This document shows, in pieces, positions 47,419 through 59,010 of a stretch of 64,000 nucleotides of DNA. The notes beneath the pieces are model-generated. The model ran no database searches. It was not told the DNA's origin and was given only the letters and a program-made list of their open reading frames with translations. The stretch comes from Periplaneta americana (Eukaryota; Arthropoda; Insecta; Blattodea; Blattidae). Each line of letters opens with the position of its first letter. Position 1 is the first letter of the stretch. Position numbers and translations under genes: made by a program. The stretch spans positions 104,894,263 to 104,958,262 of the forward strand of contig NC_091119.1 of the NCBI RefSeq assembly GCF_040183065.1, in the 5' to 3' direction.

Positions 47419-47831
47419 AAGAAACGAAGAATCTTGCCGCGTTGACTGCTACATATAGCAGTGTTAAATGAAATCACATCAGCCTTAGGCTTAAGATGTA
47501 TTCTTACTATAATATTCATATTACATTTTTCTCTGCTTTTTTTAGTACTACAATGCTGCATTATACTGTGACATAGCCAATTATGTTACACATTCTCTAG
47601 TATTAACTGCATTATCTTTTTTCGTGCTTATAAAATAATACTGGTCCTCCAGTCTACTTTACCTGTCCTCTGCTTGTGAAGAAAGATATCGCGATATGAG
47701 CAGTTAACATCGTCAAGAAAGAATGTGATATTTGCACTGAGTTTACAAGAACTTCCTACATGTCTGATTGCTTCTCGTGTGCATTGTAATCAATAGAGGT
47801 AGGAAGTTCGTACCAAGGCTGTTAACTTGTA
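47419..47831. other. No gene recognised
   Basis: Nothing that I can name, except the TA target site at 47830-47831. Confidence 0.5.
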
Positions 47832-49174
47832 CAGTAGCGTGCAAATTAATCCGAAGAACGTAATTACTTATGCAAAAACACTGAAACAGGATAAAAAAGG
47901 ATCTAAGACATACCTCAGTAATCTATGTGGCCTCCCTTGTTCCTAATAATAGCTCTGAGACGATTTGGCATGGATTCCACTAATTTCCCACAGATATTCT
48001 TCATTTCTTTATCGCGAAACCATACACCAATGAGGGCAGAAATCATCTTCTCCTTTGTGGAACAATCCATTTTTTGCATTCTTGTTTTGCAAATTAACCA
48101 GAAGTTCTCAATGGGGTTGATGTCGGGCGAGTTGCCTGGCCAGGGGAGTACCTGAATATTCTTCTTGTTGAAAAATTCTGTAGTTTTTCGAGACGTATGG
48201 CATGGTGCCAGGTCTTGTTGGAACACACCTCTGCCATCCGGAAATGATTTTTGCAGCTGGGGTACGATTCTGGTTTCCAATAAGTGAATATATTTGTCAG
48301 AATTCATCATTCCCTTGATAGGTATTAATGCTCCAGGCCCTTCATGTGTAAAACAACCCCAAAACATTACTTTAGGGGGGTATTTGGGTGCTTGTTGGAG
48401 ATGAGCTGCTGTTACTTTATCAGATCCTTTCCGTACATAAGAAACACGGTGGCCGTGGACCTCGAAATGAGCCTCATCGGAAAAAAGTACATTCTTCCAG
48501 TCATTCACTGTCCAGTGTTGATGCAATTTTGCTCACATTAAGCTTTTTTTGCACATAACAGGGGTTAGCAGTTGCTTCTTAATAGGCTTACGAGCCCTTC
48601 GTCCAGCTTCCAAAAGCCTACGCCGCACTGTTGTGACGTGAATATTCGCCCCAGTGGTAGCCATTAACTCGCGGGTAAAGTCGACAGCAGTTAGTCTAGG
48701 ATTTAATTTACTTTTCCTGACAATTAAACGATCATCTGCAGGTGAAGTCTTCCTTTTCCGGCCACAGTTTCCTTTTTTCTGGAGTGTGATGGATCCAGCC
48801 TCCCTGTATCGTTTTATGATTGAATTAACAGTAGCCAAACCGATGTGACATTCTGCAGCAATTTGCCTCTGTGTCATAGAAGAATGCTCTGCTAATGTTA
48901 TAATTTTAGACCGTTTTCGTGGAATTGTATCCATTTGTGAAGACGACAGAATGTACACAGGATTGCAGTATTAAGTCTTCAACACAACTGAAATGCTTAT
49001 AAGTACAAAACGACAGGCAAAATGTCACATATTATAAAAAAAATAATGACAGACCTTCAACAATGGAATTACACGTACTACAGATGTCAATTAAAGCGGT
49101 ATGAGCAGCTGTGAGGCCAACAATGACAGAAAATGTGAAAATATGTCGTGTTCGGATTAATTTGCACGCTACTG
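47832..49174 (-). mobile_element. Tc1-like transposon, nearly intact
   Basis: 1343 bases between TA dinucleotides (47830-47831 and 49175-49176). Terminal inverted repeats of 24 bases begin CAGTAGCGTGCAAATTAATC and are identical at both ends. It contains one transposase frame on the minus strand, interrupted by a single stop. The sharp ends and near-complete frame indicate recent activity. Confidence 0.92.
47915..48934 (-). pseudogene. Tc1 transposase, single nonsense codon
   Basis: A 340-codon frame from ATG 48934 (MDTIPRKRSK) to a stop at 47915, normal Tc1 length. The N-terminal paired-type helix-turn-helix (QRQIAAECHIGLATVNSIIK) spans about 15-50 and the second HTH with GRKRKTSPADD about 55-120. 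The DDE domain has FSDEAHF, QQDLAPCHTS and NPIENFW; 34 residues separate the second Asp and the Glu (DD34E). The frame is broken only by TGA at 48535-48533 (codon 134), where the family normally has Trp before AK-x-H. No frameshift is needed to read through, although the two halves are usually called separately. Confidence 0.9.
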
Positions 49175-49281
49175 TATAAGATTGGACTCTATCCAACGAA
49201 TGAACAATAGTAACGCAGCTCTCACCCTAATTATAAACATATAAAAACACATATGTACAGTCGGATTGTAATATAACTTGC

Positions 49282-49329
49282 CGGAGCCGGGTATCGAACC
49301 AAAGGTCCCGGGTTCGATACCCGGCTCCG
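49282..49329. repeat. Perfect inverted tRNA T-arm palindrome
   Basis: Two 19-base arms (CGGAGCCGGGTATCGAACC and its exact inverse) surround a 10-base loop. Each arm is the T-arm and acceptor side of the tRNA-like unit found at 49545. It is a head-to-head fusion at the 3' end of the tRNA-like sequence. Confidence 0.85.
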
Positions 49330-49620
49330 TAACAAATTTTTCCCTCGAAATTATTCAAATCAACTTTACAGGGAGTTATACCTGAAATCTTGATTTGCAT
49401 AATACACGTCACTGTTCGTTAACAGAAAACCACAATTTAAGTCACACGGAGTTAGTGTGCACTCGAAGTTGGTTGCTTGACGGTTGTCAGCCCACTTTGA
49501 GGTCTGTGGATATAGAGGGAAAAATTAGATCGGTGTCGGTTAGAGTTCCCGGGTAGCTCAGTGGTAGAGCGTTGGTACGTTAAACCAAAGGTCCCGGGTT
49601 CGATACCCGGCTCCGGAACA
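49311..49620 (+). repeat. Tandem tRNA-like repeat unit (first locus)
   Basis: A T-arm remnant at 49311, a spacer (CAAATTTTTCCCTCGAAATTATTCAA ... TGTGGATATAG) and a full tRNA-like sequence at 49545-49620, giving a period of 286 bases between T-arms. The 76-base cloverleaf has paired GTTCC/GGAAC acceptor ends, a D arm with GCTCAGTGGTAGAGC, a TTGGT/ACCAA anticodon stem and a CCGGG/CCCGG T arm. Anticodon position 33 is C instead of U, and the isotype is unclear, so I call it tRNA-derived rather than a gene. Confidence 0.7.
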
Positions 49621-49689
49621 ATTTTTCCCTCGAAATTATTCAAAAATCGAATTGTTAACAAATAAGAAAAACTACTTCAGAAAACCAAA

Positions 49690-49930
49690 TTAACAAACTT
49701 ATATGAATAAACATTTCTTAAAACAACAAAATAAACGTTTATCATAAGAGATACACTTTTATGTTCAGAAGAACAATATTTGCACCCAGAAATTATTCGC
49801 TCTACGAGGCAAGACGTAACTGGTGCAAATCTGAAATATGATACATTATTCCTTTCTGTATCACCAAGTGAACAACAGCCTTGTGAATCTGATACTACAT
49901 TTCTTATATGACACATCACATTAAACCTTC
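49690..49930 (-). mobile_element. hAT transposase C-terminal fragment
   Basis: The minus-strand frame contains YFRFAPVTSCLVERIISGCK, the hAT dimerisation-region motif (FAPVTSCDVERSFS) also seen at 50700 and 53180. It continues about 25 codons before a stop. No termini are visible. Confidence 0.6.
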
Positions 49931-50238
49931 CACTTCAAAGAAACTTTTCATTTTTGCTTTAATGATTATTGGGACTTCTGCGGATTAGTAAAAACAATAA
50001 TTTTTTTCCACGTCTCGCGGCGTCAGTCATTTCAATAGTTCTAGACTGCAGCAGAGTGATTGCTGCAGGCAATAAATTGTTTGAAGGGATATAGAAACAG
50101 ACCGACATTACATGAGAGCCAGATTTTGTATAATCATAGCACAGTGTCCCTGAAGTAATATTCGTCTTGTAGATTATATTTCCACATTACATTATTTACA
50201 ATACAATTTTTCTCCATTTGTTGATATATGATTATCAG

Positions 50239-51134
50239 CAGGCTTCGAGACTTCGGACCCAATAGAGCAGTTCAGTGGGAAATCCGCATAACGGCGTACT
50301 GAGTATAGTGGTAAAGCGTACAGTGGGTGGGGTACTGCAGAATGAATGCCAACAAATACGCAAAGGAAAACGCTCTGGATTTGGAGGTTCTGAAGAATAA
50401 TTTGGTTTTCCTACAAACCTATTTTCAAACTGTGTCTGAAACTATTACACTGTTAGAGAAGTCAGAGCAAGAGATGGCGGAAGCCCTCAAATTAATTTAG
50501 AAAATGATGCAGAGAATTAATGAGACATCAAGTACACCGGTTACTGAACGTGTAAAACAGAAGTGGAAATCAATTTTATGTAAAAATAACGGATATGGAA
50601 CATTGTGTAACATAAACAGCAAATTAGTGGACATAGAGTCACCCGAGAATAAAGGACTGTCTCTTAGAGACTGCAATGATGTTAGGTTTTTTCGTTTTGC
50701 TCCTATCACGTCATGCGACGTAGAGCGTTGCTTTCTAAAGTACAAACTTTGGCAGATAACAGAAAAAGATTTACGTTTGAGATACTGAAAATGTATCTTG
50801 TAGTAGGTACATTGCAATTCGGTACTGTAACTGCACTTCCTAAAGACGACCAATAGGGTAAATGAAAAAATTAAAATTGCTATATGCTTATTTCCACCAT
50901 TAACACTGTATAATTAAACACAAATGCTTATAAAAGACATTCTTTTGACATTATCATTGTGTAATGTATATTTACTTTCAGAATGTACATATGTGTGTTT
51001 CCCCATACTACCGCACTCTACTCTAAATAGCAACGTTGTTACCTCAACACAACTCTATCTACCTGCAGCGAGTCAACAACCTATAGTGCATGCACAGTAA
51101 ACTTATTGTATCGGGTCCAAAGTCTCGAAGCCTG
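50239..51134 (+). mobile_element. hAT element, internally deleted
   Basis: 896 bases with inverted ends (CAGGCTTCGAGACTTCGGAC, one mismatch) and a perfect 8-base duplication ATTATCAG (50231-50238, 51135-51142). The remaining frame (50341-50785) has a coiled segment (LEKSEQEMAEALKLI) and, after a stop at about 50500, the hAT C-terminus FFRFAPITSCDVERCFLKYK. The N-terminal zinc finger and most of the catalytic domain are deleted. Confidence 0.88.
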
Positions 51135-51597
51135 ATTATCAGCAAATCTTGAAAGTATTGCATTCAACTTCTTGTCATTGGAAGATATAAATTTTAAATT
51201 CTGTCATGTTATAAACCGCTCAACTCTTATGCGAACGTTAACACGTAATGAAACTGTTCTCCACTGTGCATATTGCTGTGTTGCTTCCTATTATGAAGGC
51301 TAAACATTTAAGCGCACATCGCGATGGAGTTGCATAAGGAATTCATTTAGATATTGCTCGTCTAAACTAACAGATAATATCACGGAAATAACCTACTTAC
51401 AAGAAGAAGAATCATGTCAATGACATTATCAGGTAACGTTTCGATTATGAGTCATTCCACGTCAAATCGCACAGCAATAAAACACTACCTCCTCGTAAAT
51501 GGTCGAATTTTTTTCATGAATTCCAGACATCAAATAAGGAGACTCGTGGGCCTACTGTTTTATTTTCACAATTATTAATTATTTGTGTAGTTATGAC

Positions 51598-53503
51598 CAG
51601 GCCACGGATGTTCGGTACGTCTGTGTTCTCCGCGCGACTACGGCTTCAGATAGGACGGGGGGATTGTGCTGGTAGTTTGCGTTGCAAGTGCACAGTGACA
51701 GTCACAACTAATAACAAAGCGGGCACATACAAGTACAGCATACGGACGAGGTAACCGAGTCATGGCGAAGCCAATTACATTCAAAGAAGTGCAGGTAAGC
51801 GGACGTTTTGAGAACTCACAACATACGTGTTATTAGAAGCGGTGTTATAAAAGTTTAACAATACTTCTTTGAATTGTAGGTGAATTGTTTCGTGGAGGAA
51901 TTTGGAGGAGGTGAAATATTTTCTTCGAATGGAGAATTTATAATTTGTAGATTTTTCCGCACACAAACTAGAGGCTGGAAACGAGCATTCATTGAAAGAC
52001 ATTGCAACACCAAACAACATAAGGCAAGTGTAGCTTTATTGGACCAGGAAGTAAACAAAGTTCCATCTACTTCTCTCTCAAGTCGGAAGTATACATTTTT
52101 TCGGGACGTCTGTGAGATAATGGTGGGGGCCAACATTCCATTCCATAAAGTAGAGAATGTTTTTTTAAGAACTTCATAGAAAAATATACAGAAAAACAAC
52201 TTCCTTCCGAATCAACTCTTCGCAAAAACTATCTGCCAGATTGTTATGCAGATGTTTTAAATCAGATAAGGAAAGCGGTAGGAAATAATAAGATTTGGGT
52301 TTCTGTGGACGAAACGACTGATGAAACAGGGCGATTTGTAGCATATGTCGTTGTCGGAACATTGAGTCCTGATGGACCTGGTGAAAAGTTTTTGTTAACC
52401 GCAGAGGTACTTGATAAAGTGAATCATGCATCCATTGTAACACTATTTGAAAACTCAATGTCTCTTTTATGGCCAGACGAAGTTAAACGTGAAAATATCC
52501 TCATGCTAGTCACCGATGGCGCTGCTTACATGATGAAAGCAGGCAGACAAATAAAATTAAGCTACCCTAACATCTGTCACATGACTTTTCTTGCTCATTG
52601 TCTTCACAGAGTAGCCGAGACTGTGAGGAGTTCCTATCCAGATGTGGACCGGTTCACATCAAATATGAAAAAATATATTTTTAAAGGCACCTACTAGGTT
52701 ACAAGTATTTAAAAATATAGCGCCAGAAATTCCCTTACCTCCAAAGCCAATCATAATACGTTGGGGTACTTGGTTGGATGCTGCAAGCTATTATGCAAAA
52801 TATTACGAAAAAATAGTAGACGTGTTAGCAGTGCTCAATAGTGAGGATTGTTCTTCAGTTGCCATAGCTAAAAAGTTAGTGTCGGAACAGCTGAGAGACC
52901 ACATTATGTTTATTGAACAGAAGTTCAAGGATATGTCAAAATATATTAAGCTGTTGGAAACAAGTGCCATGGAAATATCTAAGTCTCTTAAAGTAGTACA
53001 AGACTTGCCCACAGCCGTAGATCAAGTCAGAGAGGGGCCCGCCTAAGCAGTGACACAAAAACTGAAAACAATTATTGACAAAAATGTTGGATATTCTGAT
53101 CTTTGCCAAATACGTGATCAGCTAGCAAGTACTGAAAATCAAACACATAACAGTGACAGTGAATACATTCAGTATTTTAAGTTTGCACCCGTCACGTCTT
53201 GTGACGTGGAAAGAAGTTTTTCGCGCTTAAAATCGGTTCTGACAATCGAAAAAGTTTTTAATTCGAAAACCTTCGAATGTACATAGTCTTACACTGTAAT
53301 AAAATGTACAGAGCACACCATTAAATTCAATGTATTTTCCAAGGTTATTAATAAAATATATGTTGTTCTAGACGGAAGTCACTTTTCAAGCGGATCTGAC
53401 AGTACCTCCTTTACGGAAGCGGGGTTGGAATGAGTTTATGTTGACATTGAAGTCGGTTACTTACGTACGTGCAGCAACACAAGTCTCCAAGATCCGGGCC
53501 TTG
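51598..53503 (+). mobile_element. hAT transposon inserted in the Sola-like element
   Basis: 1906 bases between perfect 8-base duplications GTTATGAC (51590-51597, 53504-53511). Ends are CAGGCCACGGATGTTCGG and, inverted, CAAGGCCCGGATCTTGG. It contains the transposase pseudogene at 51762-53286. It lies wholly between the inverted ends of the 51449-56172 element, so it arrived later. Confidence 0.9.
51762..53286 (+). pseudogene. hAT transposase (CGGBP1-like family), frameshifted
   Basis: The start MAKPITFKEVQ is followed by a plausible 85-base intron (GCAG|GTAAGC at 51795, TTGTAG| at 51879). A BED-like finger region follows (IICRFFRTQ...RHCNTKQHKAS), then the catalytic region (VSVDETTDE, LVTDGAAYM, THLAHCLHR-like FLAHCLHRVAE) and the C-terminal dimerisation motif KFAPVTSCDVERSFSRLKSV. 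Frame changes occur near 52160 (a T run) and near 52690, and a stop lies at 53044. The family matches hAT proteins related to CGG-triplet-binding protein 1. Confidence 0.82.
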
Positions 53504-54419
53504 GTTATGACCATTTGAAATTACGCAAATTATGCGCGCACTATTACATAAACTTACTTGGAACTCTGTGTCTACGTATAATTGAGATTTGGGGTTTGGC
53601 GCATTTGAAAGACTAAATACAACACTTTTCATTAATTTAGGCCTATCACAAATAAATTAAAAATTTGGCCTAATTTTTAACCATTTCTTTTTCAAAGCAA
53701 AATTGCTATATTAAATAGCCAAGTTAAAAATCTGAAAAAAAAAAAAAATATATAGACTTGTTCCCTGATGTATTATCTATAAACTACTGGATTTAGAAAT
53801 GTGGGATCTGTACACATACTTTTGTAACAATTTATTTTTCGGAGGCATGCACGCGTTCGCAATTCCCAGCTAATGAACTGCTTGCGGACGTTGGCTAGAA
53901 GGTTGGCCGCGGAAAGTTTTACGAAATCCCCCGTTGCATATAACTGATGTCGCCACATTACAAAACAAATGCATTCATTCATCAAGTGATTAATACCTTA
54001 AGTTAAGGAACAGTAAATATCTTATCTAAACTTATTTTATTATTGTCAGCTCAGCTAAGAGGGGGAGCCCTTCACAATCCTGTATGTTTATACTGTATTA
54101 TAGCCAAGTGTTTAACGATAGCAAGACTGGGTAAGGCAGTAAACTTTATGGCAGTAAACACATGGTAGGAGGCAAAACATAGAAGAGAAAAATAAGGAGT
54201 CAGGGATTGAATTTCATGGAGTGGCGTGACTTCTATACAACATAAGTGACGGTAAAGATCGCGTAATATATAACAAGTGTTTAAATCCATTTACCTTCCT
54301 AATCACGCTTTTAAAAAGAAAAGTACACTAAGACGCGTAAGTCGCGATTTATTGATAAAGCTCATTTTAAAGGAGTCTTTGAATGTGCAAATATGTGATT
54401 CGTTCCGTTAAAAATCTTT

Positions 54420-55470
54420 CAACTTCTGGATAGGTCAGGTGAAATTATATGTGAAGCCGGTAGTTCTTGTAATATTAATAAACATGAATCAAATGAAAGT
54501 GCGGACAGAGAAAGTGATTATCCCAGTTCTTCTTCTAGTAGTTCTATGGATACAACGCTAGAAATCAGTAATATTGAGGAATTAAACGAAAGTTTGATGT
54601 CAATAGAATCCCCTATCAAGAAAAGAAAACTACAACAAAAACGATACTCCCGTGAAAAGTTTCCAAAAGTATAAGGGTCCTTAGCAAGTAAAGTTTTTCA
54701 TGTAGAAGATGCATCTTCATCCCTTCAAAAGTCGGCCATATTTTATTTTTGACAGAATGCAAATAACACGTACAATCTGAAAATTACATAGTCATTGCAG
54801 ACTTTTCTGAAAATTATTAATTTGTAATGCAAGATTCAGTACAATGTGTGCATTGGAACAAATGCCAAGCCACAATACATCCTTTCGTAGTATATTTCAA
54901 AGAAGATACAGAAATTTGTCACAAAAGTATTGTGGTCATCTCAGAAAGCATGAAACATGACACCGATTCCTTTCACTTTTTTTAATCCAAAGAAATCAAT
55001 TTCTTAAAGCGAGAATTCAACGATATGAAAAAAATCTACTTTTCCGATGGCTCAAGTTCACAATACAAAAACAAAAAGAATTTTAAAAATAATTGCTTAC
55101 ATGAAGACGATTATGGAATTAGCGTTGAATGACACTTCTTTGCAACGTCGCATGGTAAAGGTCCATATGATGGCATTGGAGGATCCGTTAAAAGACTTGC
55201 CATGAGAGTCAGCCTATACAAGATATTATAACAACACGAAAAAAATAACCGTTTGATTGGTCACAAAAAACATTTCTAATTTGTCATTTATATTTTGTCC
55301 ATTGAATAAGCACAAAAACCACTCTGAAAATTTGCAGGCCAGATACCGCAATCTAAAAGCAATAAATGGTACATTAAAATTACATTCTTTCATTCCGTTG
55401 TCAAAAACTGAAGATTTAGTAAAACAATTTTCTTTCGAGAAAAAAGGTAGGCGAATGAAAATTTAAAGTG
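54420..55470 (+). pseudogene. Transposase remnant of the Sola-like element
   Basis: Discontinuous frames. A Ser/Glu-rich, nuclear-signal-like part near 54480-54670 (SDYPSSSSSSSMD, then IKKRKLQQKRYSREKF) is followed, after gaps, by HWNKCQATIHPFVVYF (about 54850) and KKIYFSDGSSSQYKNKKNF (about 55025). The last recognisable phrase is HFFATSHGKGPYDGIGGSVK (about 55135). The D-G-x-x-x-Q-Y-K-N-x-K-N-F and FFATSHGKGPCDGIGGxVKR motifs recur in a widespread arthropod transposase. Stops and frameshifts disable it. Confidence 0.65.
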
Positions 55471-56429
55471 TAGTGTGAATGAAAACAAACGTTAAAAAAG
55501 CATAATGTACAAATATTTGAAGATAGCATAATAAGTAAATTAGCAATGTTTCCTCGAGTGACTTGATCCATACTGGGTGTAATGTTGCAACGTTCACTGA
55601 TCATCCAGCGCCGATAAATCTCCCAGCGAGCTTCTACGCTTCCCGTCCACTGCTGCTGCACCGACCGCTACACGTTGTTTCGTAAGTAATTAAATTTCCA
55701 TTAAACTATTGGAGATCCCATTGTGATTTTTTCTGGGATTATTAAGAATACTTCAGTGCACCTAGTAGGCATTATTTTTTATTTATTTTTTTTTTTTTAG
55801 ATTTTTAATACGGCTATTTCACATTGATATCTAACTTTTAAGAATTGAATCATAAAAATATTTGTAATAATTATATTAAAATCAGTTAGTAAATATTTAA
55901 CAAAAGACAGTACTTTAAGCTTTTAAATTCATTTTTCAAAAAAAATTTTAACATCAATATCCTCAGGAATGTGATGCTTTAAATATTGCATTGTGCGACA
56001 TTTTTAGCGAATTTTAACATGCAATATTTTAAAAACCTGTGGACTTAGAAGGAAATAAAAATACACTTGTTGGTTTATTAGACCTATAGAGTTGGTAAAA
56101 AAATATAAACGCAATCAGAAATACGAAGGTCAAAATTTGTATAATTTTGTGCGATTTGACGTGGAATGACTCTTATATAACCTCAGACTTTGCTGATATG
56201 TTAAGTTTAAGGATATGATAGCTATAGCTTCTTGTTTCTTTACGGGGCTTTTTAAGTAGTTTCATGAACATGCAGAACAAGAAATGTTAACGTCATCGAG
56301 TACGTGGATAGCCTATATACAATTCTAAGCAGAGACAAGAAACTTATGAGAGTTGTTTACAGAAAAGAATATCAGAATAATTATATCTATTAGAGAAAAA
56401 AAAATGTCATTAGGAAAATCCAGAATAAC

Positions 56430-57225
56430 AGGAAAGGTTTGCAATTGAACGGGTTGTTTATATGTTAGAAGATAATCCACAAACGATTAGGGAAAGACGG
56501 GAATTTTACTTGAAGCAAGTAAGGAAATAGGTTTGAAAGTAAACAACGAAAATACAAAGTATATGATTATGTCCCGTGATCAGAACATAGTACGAAATGG
56601 AAATACAGAAATTGGAAATTTATTCTCTGGAGCAACAGTAACAAATAGAAATGGCACTCGAGAGGAAATTAAATGCAGAATAAATATGGGAAATGCCTGT
56701 TATGATTTTCGGTTGAGAAGCTTTCACCATTCACTCGGCTCTCGAAAAATCTGAAAGAATTTATAAAACAGTTATATTACCGATTATTCTGTATGTTTGT
56801 GAAACTTGGGCTCTCACTTTAAGAGAGGAACAGAGGTTAAGGATGTTTGAGAATAAGGTGCTTAGGAAAATATTTGGGGCTAAGAGGAATGAAATTATAG
56901 GAGAATGGAGGAAGTTACACAAAACAGAACTGTACGTATTGTATTTTTCATCTGACATATTTAGGAAAATTAAATCCAGACGTTTGAGATGGACAGGGCA
57001 TGTAGCACGTATGGGCGAATGCATAGGGCCAATAGAGTGTTAGTTGGAAGATTTGAGGGGGAAAAAACCTTTGGGGAGGACGAGGCGTAGATGCGAGGAT
57101 AATATTAAAATACATTTAAGGGAGATGGGATATGATGGTAGGGACTGGATTAATCTTGCTCAGGATAGGGGCCGATCGCGGCTTATGTGAGAGCGGCAAT
57201 GAACCTCCGGGTTCCTTAAAAGTCA

Positions 57226-57261
<36 letters not shown>

Positions 57262-57262
57262 A
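56430..57262 (+). mobile_element. LINE (family F) C-terminal region and tail
   Basis: Broken frames run from the reverse transcriptase (NTKYMIMSRDQNIVRNGN, INMGNACY) through ILYVCETWALTLREEQRLRM and FENKVLRKIFGAKRNE to RRLRWTGHVARMGE and LREMGYDGRDWINLAQD. It ends ...NLRVP at about 57218, followed by a (TAAG)n tail (57231-57262). The GRPRxRWEDNIKxDLREVG block also occurs at 36729 and 63330. Probably an RTE-like or related LINE; the clade was not verified. Confidence 0.82.
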
Positions 57263-57559
57263 GATTAATAGGACACTGAGACAATTCTAGAAAGAAACAG
57301 ATCGGATAATTTATTTTTAAAATGGTTATACCATTCTTAGAAACAACACAAATTTTGAACGTTTTATTTCTGAAACATTTATAGAATATTTATTCAGTGT
57401 TTAATGTAGTTTATTTATAATCCCGTGTCCCCATAATAATATGTGTTTCGTTTATTTTAACAAAACGATGTACGGATGTCTGACGGCAAAGAAAACATTC
57501 AAGTGTTTTTGTGCCGTTACTAAAAGGAAAGTTGATCTGCAGAAGAAATTTTAAGGTTG

Positions 57560-57925
57560 AAGTTGATAACGAAGAACAACATGAATTTGGTTCAAATGTT
57601 TCAAAGACACAACTGCAGGCTATTTAGGTTGGATGGCCATCTGAGTTTTATAGTGATGGTAGGAAACTTCTACCAAGCACACAAAGGCTGTCGCCATAAC
57701 TTGGCCTTCACCATGTAACTTATTCCGTCTCTAAAATTTAAGCTTACGTTGATTTTTATTGTAATTGTAAATTTAATACTAATTTTAATTTTATTTGTAA
57801 TTGTAATTGTAAATTTAATACTAATTGTAATTTTATTCTTCATATTATAGTTGTAATCTCCTGGTAGAGGGGCAGAGAAGGCCTGACGTCCTTATCTCTA
57901 CCAGGTTAAATAAATAAATACTACT
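57560..57925 (+). mobile_element. LINE 3' end with hairpin
   Basis: The end of a broken frame (the GRKLLPSTQRLSP-type phrase at about 57660) is followed by variable TAATTGTAA repeats and a terminal stem GGTAGAG...CTCTACC, then AGGTTAAATAAATAAATA. The same closing layout occurs inverted at 184-270. Confidence 0.65.
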
Positions 57926-59010
57926 AAATACTACTACTAACCGGCCTTCACAAGTCTGGAATGAATTGAAAAATTCATAAACCTTGAGATGTTTGAGTTG
58001 ACATACGTTTCCAGCTATTCTAAAATGCTTCATGTAATCAATTTTGTAGAGGATCGTCTCATGCGATGAAGTATGTATCTTTTTAAGCAGTGGAGTAAAA
58101 CAGAACAGTGTTCAACAAGCGGAACTGTTTGTTCCGTGATTCGATAATACCTCTTTGAGCATAGGACTATGCTATGTGTTTGTGTAATGTTGAAGGTGTA
58201 ATTCACTTTTATCGGATATAGAACCATTGATGCTGAAATGTACTCTCAATAATAGGATCACATAGCCTACACGATATTTTTGAATAATCGCTATTCGTCT
58301 ATAGTTGACCGAAAGTGAATTATTTGCAGAAATGATAACGCTCCAGCCAACAATGATGGTAAATTGTAGAAGACGTAACGTGTGGCTTAGACGAAAGGAC
58401 CTTGGACTGATATTTCTTACAGTATAATTGAATTAAGACACCATCTGCACATATATAACGTACTATATGATTACCTTATAAGAGAGTCAGAAAAACTTTG
58501 AGAGCAAGATCTGGTGGAAATACTGAGTAGACTCTATAGGCTACTGAAGGTATTACATGGATAATGATATATCTTTCAATAATACAGTGCATGTCTGTTA
58601 ATAAGTTAGGTTAAGGTAGGCCTATATGTTGTTAAACTGTTCAATTTACATGTTAATCCATATGTGGTTTGATTTTAATTTTAGGTTAGGAAGGCGCAAG
58701 ATAGTAAGGTATGTTATGCAATGCAAAGCACGTACGGTCAAAATATCAGTGCACTGGATTTAAGGGCAAATTCTATATGTGTATTATGTATGTCTGACTG
58801 TTGAATAAATCCATAGTCATCTAAAAAATCATTATGTTAACACGTGGATCGCTAATTAAAAAAAAATGCCCAAACGAAAAGGTGTTACAACTCGTAGAAC
58901 TATTAGGCCTACATTATTGTAGGAAGTCTCTCAGAAGCAACACAAAGAACGGGAGAAAATGAAGGTTTGTTTCAGTATCACACTATAGGTATTAAAAAAT
59001 TTAAATTATG
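57926..59010. other. No gene recognised
   Basis: Intronic DNA with no named feature. Confidence 0.5.

Larger units (their letters stand above)
51449..56172 (+). mobile_element. Sola-like DNA transposon carrying a nested hAT
   Basis: Identical 25-base inverted ends (GAGTCATTCCACGTCAAATC GCACA; 51449-51473 and 56148-56172) are flanked by the 4-base duplication TTAT (51445-51448, 56173-56176). A 4-base duplication fits Sola elements. After removing the hAT at 51598-53503 and its duplicated site, about 2.8 kb remain. Superfamily assignment rests on the duplication length and on a transposase fragment I recognise only from memory. Confidence 0.75.

Noticed and set aside
49545..49620. Functional tRNA gene
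   Set aside because: The cloverleaf is good, but position 33 is C, one acceptor pair is mismatched and the unit is part of a repeated spacer-tRNA array. I keep it as tRNA-derived.
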